Shown in pieces: positions 31,044 through 39,642 of a stretch of 45,113 nucleotides of DNA. The position numbers and the translations under genes were made by a program. The stretch is from assembly GCA_028695025.1 (NCBI GenBank), contig JAQVJV010000006.1:1-45113 (forward strand). Direction: 5' to 3'. The stretch is from Candidatus Moraniibacteriota bacterium (GTDB lineage: Bacteria > Patescibacteriota > Minisyncoccia > Moranbacterales > UBA11712). Position 1 is the stretch's first letter; each line of letters begins with the position of its first letter. Below the pieces are notes generated by a model. That model saw only the letters and a list, made by a program, of their open reading frames with translations, did not search any database and had not been told where the DNA came from.

Positions 31044-32024
31044 ATGACTGAAGAAAAATTGGAAAAAATATATCGCGTCCTCCGAATTTTCATTTTTGCG
31101 ATCCCACTCATCGTGATCATCGCCGGACTTTACCTGGCGCTTTTTCCGGTGGATATATATCGCTCCTATCCGGACAAACCCAAGCTTTCTGATTTCGACA
31201 TCACAAAAGAAGACGGGAAAAACACTCTGTCTTTCGGAGTTTTTCCCGCCCGTGAATACCGCTATATAAACCTGGCCATGAATCTCAAAGATTCCAGCAG
31301 TTCCGACTGCAAAAAATCGGGCGTGAGCGTGAGCCTTGCCCGAACATACAAAGCCTTTCTCTATCCGACCGGCGACCCTATCGCGAACGACGGCCAGTTG
31401 CATGATTTTCTTTTCCAGGACAACAAAACCCCTTATCCCAGCGGAACCCTCCTCCACCTCAAAACCACCGACCAGGTTTTTCTCCTCACTGACGGAAAGA
31501 AAATTCTTTTCCCCAGCCCGGAAATTTTCACCGCTTTTGGTTATAGCTTCGACAATCTGGTGGATGTGGACCAATCCGTCATCGACCAGCTTCCCGACGC
31601 AGACCAAAAAACCTTTTCGCGATCAATGGACCATCCGGACGGTACCTTGTTTGAAGCTTATCCTTCCCATTCTCTTTTTTTGGTTTTTCAGGGGAAAAAA
31701 TATCCGATCGAAGACAAATCCATGGTTGAACGGATTTCACCCCGGAATTATTCTATTGTCGTAAATGACTATGATCCGGCTGATATCTTGAAGTGCGAAT
31801 CCGAAAACAAATCCGGGCGTGTTTCCTGCCATTTTGACGGGTCGCAAATATCCAAAATCGGAAGATACTACTATTTCACCGTTGATTTTCCGGCTGATTG
31901 CTCGATTGGAAAAGTCCATCCGGAAAATTCGACCATCAGTTTTTATTCCGAACGGTCACTCGCCACCGTAAAAGATTCCTTGAAGACAATTGCCGCTTCC
32001 GTCCTGAACCGCTATTTTTATTAG
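31044..32024 (+). CDS. Single-pass surface protein with two internal repeats
   Basis: About 326 residues from the ATG at 31044; a GTG at 31035 is an alternative. A transmembrane segment near the N-terminus (about 14-38) is followed by an exported region. Two related units are visible: one with VFLLTDGKKILFPSPEIFTAFGYSFDNLVDVDQ (about 140-175), another with LFLVFQGKKYPIEDKSMVERISP (about 212-236). Units of this kind, a strand-turn-strand with GKK-P-(S/D), occur repeatedly in CPR surface proteins. Function unknown. It is followed 17 nt later by a small membrane protein in the same direction. Confidence 0.78.
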   Translation: MTEEKLEKIYRVLRIFIFAIPLIVIIAGLYLALFPVDIYRSYPDKPKLSDFDITKEDGKNTLSFGVFPAREYRYINLAMNLKDSSSSDCKKSGVSVSLARTYKAFLYPTGDPIANDGQLHDFLFQDNKTPYPSGTLLHLKTTDQVFLLTDGKKILFPSPEIFTAFGYSFDNLVDVDQSVIDQLPDADQKTFSRSMDHPDGTLFEAYPSHSLFLVFQGKKYPIEDKSMVERISPRNYSIVVNDYDPADILKCESENKSGRVSCHFDGSQISKIGRYYYFTVDFPADCSIGKVHPENSTISFYSERSLATVKDSLKTIAASVLNRYFY

Positions 32025-32041
32025 GACTTATCCCAAAAACC

Positions 32042-32422
32042 ATGTATCAAAAATTTTTCTTCAAAATTGCCAAAGACTTGCTGGTTTCGCTCATCATTTC
32101 CTATTTTGTCCTGCTTATTCCGGAACTCATCCTCCCCGGGATCGTCAGCTCCCACTTCGACCCGAAATATGTCTTGATTTCCATCCTTCTTCTGGGAATT
32201 GTTTTTTTCAAGCTGGATCCCGGTGGCAGCGCTCAAAAAAAGCCTGAAAACGCCAAGTTTCAGGCCATATCGCGCAACCTCATCAATGTGATTCTTTTTA
32301 TCATTATCATAATGCTTATCTTGAGCCTTTATAAGATGAAATTCTGGGAAATTGCCGTGGTTGTTTCCGTTTCCGTTCCGCTTCTCATCAGCATGGAGAA
32401 GATGTTTATCCGGGAAAAATAG
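32042..32422 (+). CDS. Small polytopic membrane protein
   Basis: 126 residues from the ATG at 32042; the frame extends further upstream into the previous gene but without plausible sequence. About four hydrophobic segments (12-33, 42-58, 83-101, 107-120) with short basic loops. No family motif recognised. It is the last plus-strand gene before the convergent glycan operon, whose end lies 6 nt away. Confidence 0.7.
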   Translation: MYQKFFFKIAKDLLVSLIISYFVLLIPELILPGIVSSHFDPKYVLISILLLGIVFFKLDPGGSAQKKPENAKFQAISRNLINVILFIIIIMLILSLYKMKFWEIAVVVSVSVPLLISMEKMFIREK

Positions 32423-32428
32423 CCCGCG

Positions 32429-33544
32429 CTAACCCGCAAACCATTCAAGCGTTTCTTTCGCGCACTTTTCCCAGGAAAATTGTCCGGCCCTATCAAGGCC
32501 TTTTTTTATTAAGCCTTCTTTCAACTCTTTGTTTTGCAAAATTTCTAATATTTTTTCAGCCATATCTTGCGCGTCTTGAGGATCGAATAGCTCGCCAAAT
32601 CCTTCAGTAATTTCACGTAAACTTGAATTGTTCGCTACCGCAACCGGCGTCCCGCACGCCATTGCTTCAAGCACCGGCAAGCCAAAACCCTCATAGAGCG
32701 ACGGAAGCGCGAAAAGTTCCGCGCCAGCAAGAAGTGATGGCAAATCTTTTGTCGAAAAATGACCTGTCATGACTGCGCCGGGTGTTTTTTCCATTTCGGC
32801 CACAATAGGCCCCGCAAGCCATCCCGGAGCGCCGGCGATGACCAGTCCCAAATTCTCCCATTGTTTTTGTTTTTTTATAATTTCAAACGCTTCAAGCAAT
32901 TTTCCAATATTTTTCCGCGGCTGGATCGCTCCCGCGAAAATGATATATTTTTCAAAATTCATGCCGTATTTTTTCTTCACCTCTTCAATTTTTTCAAGAG
33001 ATATGTTTTCCCGAAACAAATCTTTGTCATAGCCGTGATAGATCACTTTTATTTTCTCAGCATTCACATTCGGATAAAACCGCAAAATATCATCCTTGGT
33101 CGATTGGGAAATAGCAATCAGCTTATCCGCGTGATTCACGGCAAAATCCGTGAAAAAGTTGAGGCGGCGGAGATCCTTCTTTTCAAAATGATTCGGAAAA
33201 AATTTGAAGGCAAGGTCATGGATCGTCACAACGGTTTTTGTTTTTTTGGAGCGAAGGGCCGGAAGCGAGTGCATCGGCATCCAAAGAACATCCGGCTTCT
33301 TGCGAAGAATTTCCAATGCAAAAGCCGTCTGCGTCCACCAAAAGGGAAAGGCTATTTTCTTGATTTCGTAGTTGGAAAATCTCGGAAATTCAAGTTCCAG
33401 ATTGAAGTTATTTTTCTTGTGATATATCAAAAAACGGCCTTTTTCATCCAAAAGGCCGAAATTTTTGAGAAGGTTGGAAATATAAACACGCGTCCCATCT
33501 ATGCGGGCATGATCAAGATCGGCAGCGTTGATGGCGATTTTCAT
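32429..33544 (-). CDS. GT4-family glycosyltransferase (GT-B fold)
   Basis: 371 residues. It is a retaining nucleotide-sugar transferase of the GT1/GT4 (RfaB/WcaI-like) type. The N-terminal half has MKIAINAADLDHARIDGTRVY and VVTIHDLAFKFFP. The C-terminal half has FAGAIQPRKNIGKLLEAF and the EX7E signature in LYEGFGLPVLEAMACGTPV, where both glutamates are kept. It is the last gene of the Wzz-rml-galU cluster, 6 nt after galU, so it probably adds a rhamnose, glucose or related sugar to a surface glycan. Donor and acceptor are not determinable. Confidence 0.92.
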   Translation of the reverse strand: MKIAINAADLDHARIDGTRVYISNLLKNFGLLDEKGRFLIYHKKNNFNLELEFPRFSNYEIKKIAFPFWWTQTAFALEILRKKPDVLWMPMHSLPALRSKKTKTVVTIHDLAFKFFPNHFEKKDLRRLNFFTDFAVNHADKLIAISQSTKDDILRFYPNVNAEKIKVIYHGYDKDLFRENISLEKIEEVKKKYGMNFEKYIIFAGAIQPRKNIGKLLEAFEIIKKQKQWENLGLVIAGAPGWLAGPIVAEMEKTPGAVMTGHFSTKDLPSLLAGAELFALPSLYEGFGLPVLEAMACGTPVAVANNSSLREITEGFGELFDPQDAQDMAEKILEILQNKELKEGLIKKGLDRAGQFSWEKCAKETLEWFAG

Positions 33545-33550
33545 CTTGGA

Positions 33551-34411
33551 TTAGCAAAATATTTTTTGGGTATATTCCTTCAGCTCTTTTCCAATGTCTT
33601 CGCGCTCCACCGCATAGGCCATGACGGCTTTCAGATAATTCAGAGGATCTCCCGTCGTGAGCCACTCTCCGCCTTCGACTTCCTTGGCCAGAAACAATCC
33701 CCCGCTTTGGACATATTGCTTGATTGCGTCCGTTATCCACAGCTCGTTTCCCTTCCCAAGCGCTGTTTTTTTCAAGACATCAATGATTTCCTGGTTGAGG
33801 ATCATCCGGCCGAAATCGGCCAACTGCGACGGCGCTTCCTCAATAGACGGCTTTTCGATTATATCTTCAATCTCATTGCTTCCCTCCCGGAGCTTCACTA
33901 TTCCGTATCGCACCACGTCTTCTTTCGGAACTTTTTGCACCCCGATCATGGGCTTTCCTGTTTTTTCAAACTCATCAACCATCTGCTTCGCGAAAGATAC
34001 TTTCGATTTCACCAGATCATCCCCCCAAACGAAGACGAAAGGCTCGTCATCAACCAGGCTTGCCGCCGTCAAAACCGGGGTTCCGTTTCCATAAGGCCCC
34101 TTTTGGCGGACATAAATAAAATTGGCCATTTCGGAAATACTCCGCACCTCTTCCAACTTTTCTTTTTTGCCGGCTTTTTCCAGTTCATTTTCCAGCGCCC
34201 AAGAATGGTCAAAATGGTCTTCGAGCGGTTTTTTGTCCCACTTGGTAACCAAAATTATATCCTCAATCCCCGCTTCGACCAATTCCTCGACAACCAGCTG
34301 GATGATCGGCTTGTCAATGATCGGTAGCATCTCCTTCGGCATTGCTTTGGTTACGGGCAAGAATCTGGTTCCTGATCCGGCAACAGCCACAATCGCTTTT
34401 TTCACTTTCAT
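33551..34411 (-). CDS. galU: UTP-glucose-1-phosphate uridylyltransferase
   Basis: 286 residues. Makes UDP-glucose from UTP and glucose-1-phosphate. The nucleotidyltransferase signature AVAGSGTRFLPVTKAMPKEMLPI is at residues 9-31, followed by VVEELVEAGIEDIILVT, GNGTPVLTAA, FVWGDDLV and a RYGIVKL block. Length matches GalU. It lies in the glycan operon between rmlA (46-nt gap) and the GT4 gene. Confidence 0.94.
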   Translation of the reverse strand: MKVKKAIVAVAGSGTRFLPVTKAMPKEMLPIIDKPIIQLVVEELVEAGIEDIILVTKWDKKPLEDHFDHSWALENELEKAGKKEKLEEVRSISEMANFIYVRQKGPYGNGTPVLTAASLVDDEPFVFVWGDDLVKSKVSFAKQMVDEFEKTGKPMIGVQKVPKEDVVRYGIVKLREGSNEIEDIIEKPSIEEAPSQLADFGRMILNQEIIDVLKKTALGKGNELWITDAIKQYVQSGGLFLAKEVEGGEWLTTGDPLNYLKAVMAYAVEREDIGKELKEYTQKIFC

Positions 34412-34457
34412 TGTTTTTTGGATAAAAAATTAGGCGCCAAAACCCGGGCGCGAAAAA

Positions 34458-35273
34458 CTACGTCAGTTGCTTTTTGGCAATGGCCTTTAGCTCGGCGTTG
34501 AATTCTTCAACCGCTTTTTCGATCTGGGGATCAAATTTTTTGTATATCTCTTTTTCTTTCACGATCCTTCCCGCTTCCAAGAGCGAATCGAAAGTTCCGG
34601 CATCCAGCCACTCCCCCTCAAACTCACTCACCCGAAGCTCGCCTTTTTCAAGATAGAAATTATGAAGAGAGGTTATCTCGATTTCCCCGCGCCCCGACGG
34701 CTTGGCTGTTTTTGCCGCTTCAGAAGCCCGGCCGTCAAAAATATAAAGGCCCGGAATGGCAAAATCACTGATCCATTCCGCCGGCTTTTCAACAATTTGG
34801 ACGGCTTTCCCCGTTTTATCGAACTTAACCACGCCATATCGCTCCGGATCAGGCACTTTTTTGGCAAAAATATGGCCGCCGCCCTCGAAATCCCGGATGG
34901 TTTCCGAAAAATCATCCTCAAAAATATTATCCCCCAAAATCATCGTCACGTCATCGCCATCGATGAAATTTTCCCCGATGATGAAAGCGTCGGCCAGCCC
35001 CCGCGGGACGCTTTGCACTTTGAATTCGATATGCACGTCTTGGCGTTCGAAAATCCGCCCCAACAGGTTCAAAAATTGGCCGGAATGATCCGGCGAAACG
35101 ATGATCAGAATTTCCCGGATGCCGGCCTTCACCAAAATATTCAATGGATAAAAAATCATCTGGCGGTTGTAGACCGGTAAAAGTTGTTTCGAAGTCGTCG
35201 CCGTCAAAGGAAAAAGGCGCGTTGCTGTTCCTCCCGCAAGAACTATCCCTTTCATTTTTTTCTCACTTGCCAT
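34458..35273 (-). CDS. rmlA: Glucose-1-phosphate thymidylyltransferase
   Basis: 271 residues. First step of dTDP-rhamnose synthesis: dTTP plus glucose-1-phosphate to dTDP-glucose. The signature reads VLAGGTATRLFPLT (11-24), with Ala at a position usually Gly (GG-GTRL). KQLLPVYNRQMIFYPL, ILGDNIFEDDF and PERYGVVKFD follow. The family is usually about 290 residues, so this is slightly short at the C-terminus. Context (rmlC-rmlB-rmlD-rmlA) makes dTTP the likely nucleotide. Confidence 0.92.
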   Translation of the reverse strand: MASEKKMKGIVLAGGTATRLFPLTATTSKQLLPVYNRQMIFYPLNILVKAGIREILIIVSPDHSGQFLNLLGRIFERQDVHIEFKVQSVPRGLADAFIIGENFIDGDDVTMILGDNIFEDDFSETIRDFEGGGHIFAKKVPDPERYGVVKFDKTGKAVQIVEKPAEWISDFAIPGLYIFDGRASEAAKTAKPSGRGEIEITSLHNFYLEKGELRVSEFEGEWLDAGTFDSLLEAGRIVKEKEIYKKFDPQIEKAVEEFNAELKAIAKKQLT

Positions 35274-35282
35274 ATTTTTACT

Positions 35283-36152
35283 TCAAGAATTATGATATTT
35301 TTCCAGATATTCGGCCAGCGCAGATGAATAATTCCTCAAAAGTTTCAGCTTCGTATTGAGAAGAACTGAAGATTTCGGCCGTTTTGCGGGACGCGGAAAT
35401 TCCGCAGAGCTCACCGGGACAACTTCGACCTTGGTTCCGGAAAGCTCGAACAACTTGAGAGCCGCTCCATACCAGGTGCACGCCCCTTCATTTACAACAT
35501 GATATATCCCGAACGGAATCTTTTCTTCAATGATTTTCTTGGTTTCGAGAGCCAGGTCCGGACAATAGGTAAAACAGCTTTTTTCTTCGTCAACTACTTT
35601 TAAGGTGTTGTTGTCTCGCGCCAACAGAAGCATCGTGTCAAAAAAACTTTTTTTCGACATTTCCGACCTTCCAGGCGCGCCAAAAAGCTTTGAAGTCCGT
35701 ATAAGATAATATTTATCTGTATTTTTCTGGACTTCCTGTTCTCCCAAAAGTTTCGACCGGCCGTAGTTATTGACCGGATTCGGCTTATCGTCTTCTTTAT
35801 ATTCCCCCTTTTCTCCGTCAAAAATATAATCACTCACATAGTGCACCAGCGGAATTTTCTTCTCTTTGCAAATTTTGGCAAGGAGCCCCGGCCCATATCC
35901 GTTGATTTTTTTGGCCAGCTCGAATTCAATCTCGTCCGCCTCGCAACGGTCTACTGCGTTATAGGCCGCCGCGTTAACAACCGCATTCGGTTCGATTCGA
36001 TCAATTTTTTCACGCAAATTCTCTTCTGATGCAATATCAATTTCTCCGCGATCATAGCCAAAAACTTCCCAATTCATATCCCGCTCGAAAACTTTCACCA
36101 ACTCCTGGCCAAGCATGCCTTGCGAGCCGATGATCAAAATTTTATTTCCCAT
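35283..36152 (-). CDS. rmlD: dTDP-4-dehydrorhamnose reductase
   Basis: 289 residues. NAD(P)H-dependent last step to dTDP-L-rhamnose. The Rossmann motif GSQGMLGQ is at 9-16, then VVNAAAYNAVDRCE and the catalytic Y-x-x-x-K in NNYGRSKLLGE (about 129-140). The C-terminal region has RPKSSVLLNTKL, as in RmlD. It overlaps the rmlB stop by 11 nt. Confidence 0.93.
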   Translation of the reverse strand: MGNKILIIGSQGMLGQELVKVFERDMNWEVFGYDRGEIDIASEENLREKIDRIEPNAVVNAAAYNAVDRCEADEIEFELAKKINGYGPGLLAKICKEKKIPLVHYVSDYIFDGEKGEYKEDDKPNPVNNYGRSKLLGEQEVQKNTDKYYLIRTSKLFGAPGRSEMSKKSFFDTMLLLARDNNTLKVVDEEKSCFTYCPDLALETKKIIEEKIPFGIYHVVNEGACTWYGAALKLFELSGTKVEVVPVSSAEFPRPAKRPKSSVLLNTKLKLLRNYSSALAEYLEKYHNS

Positions 36153-37146
36153 ATTGTTTTTCGTAATATTTCAAATATTCTCCGGACTTTATATCCCTCC
36201 ACCATGCTTCGTTCGCTTGATACCACTCGACCGTCTTTTTCATCCCGGTATCAAAATCCGTTTTCGGCTCCCATCCGAGTTCCCGTTTGATTTTCCCAAA
36301 GTTGATGGCATAGCGCCGGTCGTGCCCCGGCCGGTCTTTCACATATTCTATCATTTCTTCATCTTTTCCCAAAATTTCGAGAATTTTCCGGGTTATCCCG
36401 ATGTTCGGCTTTTCGCAGTCTCCGCCCACGCAATATGTTTCGCCAATTTTCCCGTCGTGGATTATTTTGTCAATCGCCCCGCAGTGGTCCTCGACAAAGA
36501 GCCAGTCGCGCACCTGCGTTCCGTCGCCGTACACCGGAATTTTTTTTCCTTCCAGGAGATTTGTGATGAAAAGCCCGTGCAATTTTTCCGGAAACTGGAA
36601 AGGGCCGTAGTTGTTCGAACAGTTGGAAATTGTCACCGGCAATCCGAAAGTATGGAAATAGGCCCGCACCAAATGGTCAGATGCCGCCTTTGAAGCGCTG
36701 TAGGGGCTCCTGGGGGCGTAAGGCGTGCTTTCATTGAACGCAGGGTCGCCCGGCTCCAGATGGCCGAAAACTTCATCTGTTGAAACATGATGGAACCTTT
36801 TTCCGCCCGCGTTTTTTGCCGCTTCAAGCAAATTGTGCGTTCCAACCACGTTCGTACGGATGAAAGCGGCGCTGTCGAGGATCGAGCGATCCACATGCGA
36901 TTCAGCAGCAAAGTTGACGATTACATCAACGTCTTTCACCAGATCGCCCACCAGTTTCTTGTCGGCAATATCCCCTTTCACGAATTGATAGTTTTGATTT
37001 TTTTCAATGTCCCGGAGATTTTCCAGATTTCCGGCATAAGTCAAAAGATCAAGATTTATAACTTGATAGTCAGGATATTTGTTGAGGATATGACGGACGA
37101 AATTTGAACCGATGAATCCCGCTCCGCCGGTGATGAGTAATTTCAT
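36142..37146 (-). CDS. rmlB: dTDP-glucose 4,6-dehydratase
   Basis: 334 residues. Second step of the pathway, NAD-dependent. TGGAGFIGSNFV (6-17), AAESHVDRSI (80-89), STDEVFG with D124/E125, Y149-S-A-S-K153, the NCSNNYGP-Q-PEKL block and GDGTQVRDWLFVEDH are all diagnostic. Full length. It lies 5 nt after rmlC and overlaps rmlD by 11 nt. Confidence 0.96.
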   Translation of the reverse strand: MKLLITGGAGFIGSNFVRHILNKYPDYQVINLDLLTYAGNLENLRDIEKNQNYQFVKGDIADKKLVGDLVKDVDVIVNFAAESHVDRSILDSAAFIRTNVVGTHNLLEAAKNAGGKRFHHVSTDEVFGHLEPGDPAFNESTPYAPRSPYSASKAASDHLVRAYFHTFGLPVTISNCSNNYGPFQFPEKLHGLFITNLLEGKKIPVYGDGTQVRDWLFVEDHCGAIDKIIHDGKIGETYCVGGDCEKPNIGITRKILEILGKDEEMIEYVKDRPGHDRRYAINFGKIKRELGWEPKTDFDTGMKKTVEWYQANEAWWRDIKSGEYLKYYEKQYGK

Positions 37147-37151
37147 ATTAG

Positions 37152-37697
37152 CTAAAACGGAGAATTAAATTCACGGAACCCTTGCAACTTTTGGTCTTTT
37201 TCCGAAAGGATCGGATTTTTGATCGGCCAGTCGATTCCAAGATCCGGGTCATTCCAAGCCAAGCCGGAATCCGATTCCGGAGCATAGAAATTATCCACCT
37301 TATACATAAACTCCGTATTTTCCTCAAGTGTGAGAAAAGCATGCGCAAACCCGCGCGGCACAAACAGCATTTGGGCGTTCTTGTCCGACAGCTCAAAACT
37401 TTCCCATTTGCCGAAAGTCGGGGAATTTTTGCGAAGATCCACGATCACATCCAGAACTTTTCCATGCGTCACCCGGACGAGTTTCGCCTGCGCATTGGGC
37501 GGCAATTGAAAATGAAGCCCGCGCAAAACGCCTTTTTGGACGGAAAGGGAGTGATTATCCTGCACAAACCGTGCATCAACGCCAGCTTCCGCAAATTTCT
37601 TTTCACTGTATGTTTCGAGAAAAAATCCCCGCTCGTCACGAAACACTTGCGGAACAATAAGATAGGCTCCTTCAAGAGAAGTTTCTTTAAATTCCAT
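37152..37697 (-). CDS. rmlC: dTDP-4-dehydrorhamnose 3,5-epimerase
   Basis: 181 residues, a cupin-fold epimerase. It has DERGFFLETYSEKKF, QDNHSLS, GVLRGLHFQLPP with the catalytic His62, VDLRKNSPTFGKW, FVPRGFAHAFLTLEE and the C-terminal LAWNDPDLGIDWP. Complete and of normal length. First of the four rml genes, 95 nt after the Wzz-like gene. Confidence 0.95.
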   Translation of the reverse strand: MEFKETSLEGAYLIVPQVFRDERGFFLETYSEKKFAEAGVDARFVQDNHSLSVQKGVLRGLHFQLPPNAQAKLVRVTHGKVLDVIVDLRKNSPTFGKWESFELSDKNAQMLFVPRGFAHAFLTLEENTEFMYKVDNFYAPESDSGLAWNDPDLGIDWPIKNPILSEKDQKLQGFREFNSPF

Positions 37698-37792
37698 ATT
37701 CCTATCCTACTCCAAAAAGCCAAAAAAATCAAAAGAGCGCGGAGTAATCCGTGCCCTCGTCTTTTATCACAATATCTTAATATCCCAATTCT

Positions 37793-38608
37793 CTATAATT
37801 CTCCCCTCATCAGCTTGTTGAGCCGGTCCTTCACTTCTTCATCCGAAGGCTCCTCGGCCGGTTGCGGCTTTTCCCCTGTTTCCATTTCAATTGTGGGCAA
37901 ATTTTCCGGAACGGTTGATTCATCTTCCTTTCGGCTAACCGGTTCAATTATTCTCGTCGCCTTTGGCGCCGGCTGCTCTTTTTTTTCTTCTGTTATGGCT
38001 TCTTGGTCAATTTCAATTTGGGGGGACACGAATTTTTCCGGCAATTGATATTTATCCTCCGCCGGAACCCGCAGAAATTCAAACAAAAACCAATAAAGCG
38101 CCGAAATCAATACACCAATTCCAAAACCGCCTGCAAGATAGCAAAATAAATTCGGCCGAACCGGATTTGCCAAAATTTCCGGATCCCCCAGCGATTTATA
38201 CTTGAAAGGATTGCCGCCATAGAGATCGCGGGCATATTCCGCAACAGCTTCCGGAATCCGGACAATCGCGTCTTCAGCCAGCGTTTCTTCATCCGGCTGC
38301 GCAAAGAAAGAAACTTCCACTGCCGATGATCCTTCCAAGACTTTCGCGCCGGCAAAATTCTCCGCCATTTCTCCGAAAACATTTTCTTGGAAAGCCGTAT
38401 TTTTGATTATTTCCGCCGTATTTCCAACTTCATATCCCAAATTTTTTCCCGTGAGCGACGAAGTTGGGAAAACAACGAGCTTGCCTGTCACCAAATATTC
38501 TTTGGTTGAAAAAAATGCGATCGTCAATGCCACAGCGGCGCCGATCACGCCGATGAGGATGGTGCGACCTAGGAATTTTTTTAGCGCGATGTTTTGGGAT
38601 TCTTTCAT
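37793..38608 (-). CDS. Wzz-like chain-length / polysaccharide co-polymerase protein
   Basis: 271 residues. A first transmembrane segment (about 13-30), an extracytoplasmic part (about 35-155), a second segment (about 162-183) and a Pro/Glu-rich cytoplasmic tail (about 185-271). This two-helix layout with a Y-V-TGKLVVFP strand after TM1 fits the Wzz/CapA chain-length regulator family. The C-terminal tail lacks a Walker ATPase and has no Tyr cluster, so it is not a fused BY-kinase. It is the first gene of the rml-galU-GT4 operon, behind a TTGACA/CATAAT promoter. It probably sets the chain length of a rhamnose-containing glycan. Confidence 0.75.
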   Translation of the reverse strand: MKESQNIALKKFLGRTILIGVIGAAVALTIAFFSTKEYLVTGKLVVFPTSSLTGKNLGYEVGNTAEIIKNTAFQENVFGEMAENFAGAKVLEGSSAVEVSFFAQPDEETLAEDAIVRIPEAVAEYARDLYGGNPFKYKSLGDPEILANPVRPNLFCYLAGGFGIGVLISALYWFLFEFLRVPAEDKYQLPEKFVSPQIEIDQEAITEEKKEQPAPKATRIIEPVSRKEDESTVPENLPTIEMETGEKPQPAEEPSDEEVKDRLNKLMRGEL

Positions 38609-38669
38609 GGTTGTTTCGAAAAAAATTAGCCTTGAATCGATTTGCCTTTTTGAAACGGCGAATCATTGC

Positions 38670-38698
38670 ATTATGGAAAATCCCGCGAAATTTGTCAA
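38670..38698 (-). promoter_or_regulatory. Promoter of the Wzz-rml-galU-GT4 operon
   Basis: -35 TTGACA (38693-38698), 17-bp spacer, -10 CATAAT (38670-38675). Confidence 0.6.
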
Positions 38699-38709
38699 AT
38701 GCCGCATTC

Positions 38710-38737
38710 AAAAAACAAAAGCACGGTTCAACCGCGC
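38710..38737 (-). terminator. Terminator after the sortase gene
   Basis: Stem GCGCGGTT/AACCGTGC (38721-38737) followed on the minus strand by TTTTGTTTTTT. Confidence 0.8.
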
Positions 38738-38771
38738 TCCTGCCTTACTATAAAATTTCCCAAATCAAATT

Positions 38772-39542
38772 TCAATCCGCAATCTCCGCTTTCACGATGA
38801 GACGCCGCAGATCAGTTCCCAGCGGCCAGCAAGTGGAAAGCGTGAGTGTCGGGCCGGGAGTGTCAGCAAAAATCCGCCCGTCGTCCGGCGCGGCCGTGAA
38901 TTTGTCCCGAACCGCATAGCGAAAAAGGATTTCCCGGCCGTCCTGCTCTTTTTCTGAAACTTCAATGAAGTCGCCTTTTTCCAGCTGGTTCAGTTTCCGA
39001 AAAATATAGTTATAATCCCCTTTCACCCAGACGTAATTGCTACTGTGACCCGAGATGATCGCGTTCCCCGCCTGCCCGGGAGAAGCCGAATCCGGAAAAT
39101 GGCTCACCCCTGCTTGAAGATCGGCAAGCTGGCTCTTTTCGTCATCGCTTTCGGACCAAACCATGGGCGCCGCCATATTGATTTTGGCGATCCGGATTTC
39201 GGTCGCGAGGCGCGCGTCGCCGGGAGCGGTCGGGTCGTATCCGTTCCAGATTTCTTTGAGGTCGAAATAGCCGTCGCCGTCCGTGTCTTTTTTCGCGGGA
39301 TCGGTTCCGTACACTTTCTCCATGCTATCCGAGAGCCCGTCGCCGTCCGAATCGTGCGTCGCCGGGTCAAAAAGCTCGATTGAACCCGCAAAACTCATTT
39401 GGGAAATTTTCGGTTTTCCGAAAAAAGCCCGCACGTCCAGATTGGCAAGATATGTGAGAACAACAAACATCGCCAAAGCAAGGCAAAATCCCAATGCCGC
39501 TTTTTTGAAATCGATATTCACTTTTCTCAAAATCTTGTCCAT
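38772..39542 (-). CDS. Sortase with thrombospondin type 3 calcium repeats
   Basis: 256 residues. An N-terminal membrane anchor (about 14-33) is followed by two TSP3-like calcium loops: DSDGDGLSD (64-72) and DTDGDGYFD (86-94). The sortase barrel (about 112-256) has the catalytic His in ISGHSSN (H166), Cys in LSTCWPLGT (C238) and Arg in DLRRL (R246 or R247). Sortases cleave a C-terminal LPxTG-like signal and join the protein to a cell-surface acceptor. Calcium loops fused in front of a sortase core are unusual compared with Gram-positive enzymes and suggest calcium-dependent positioning. The gene just upstream encodes a protein with an LPASG sorting signal, the probable substrate. Confidence 0.92.
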   Translation of the reverse strand: MDKILRKVNIDFKKAALGFCLALAMFVVLTYLANLDVRAFFGKPKISQMSFAGSIELFDPATHDSDGDGLSDSMEKVYGTDPAKKDTDGDGYFDLKEIWNGYDPTAPGDARLATEIRIAKINMAAPMVWSESDDEKSQLADLQAGVSHFPDSASPGQAGNAIISGHSSNYVWVKGDYNYIFRKLNQLEKGDFIEVSEKEQDGREILFRYAVRDKFTAAPDDGRIFADTPGPTLTLSTCWPLGTDLRRLIVKAEIAD

Positions 39543-39562
39543 GGTTTTTGGAGGATATTCCC

Positions 39563-39618
39563 TATATACCGCGAGCGGTCCGGCTAATCTTGGGATTTGG
39601 CCGAACCGCTGGGTATAT
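39563..39618 (-). promoter_or_regulatory. Hairpin between sortase substrate and sortase
   Basis: TATACC/GGTATA and AGCGGTCCGGC/GCCGAACCGCT pair with a loop of about 14 nt. There is no T-run after it on the minus strand, so partial termination, processing or mRNA stabilisation of the upstream substrate gene is more likely than full termination. Confidence 0.55.
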
Positions 39619-39642
39619 TTTCAATCTTTTTTGAAGATGAAT

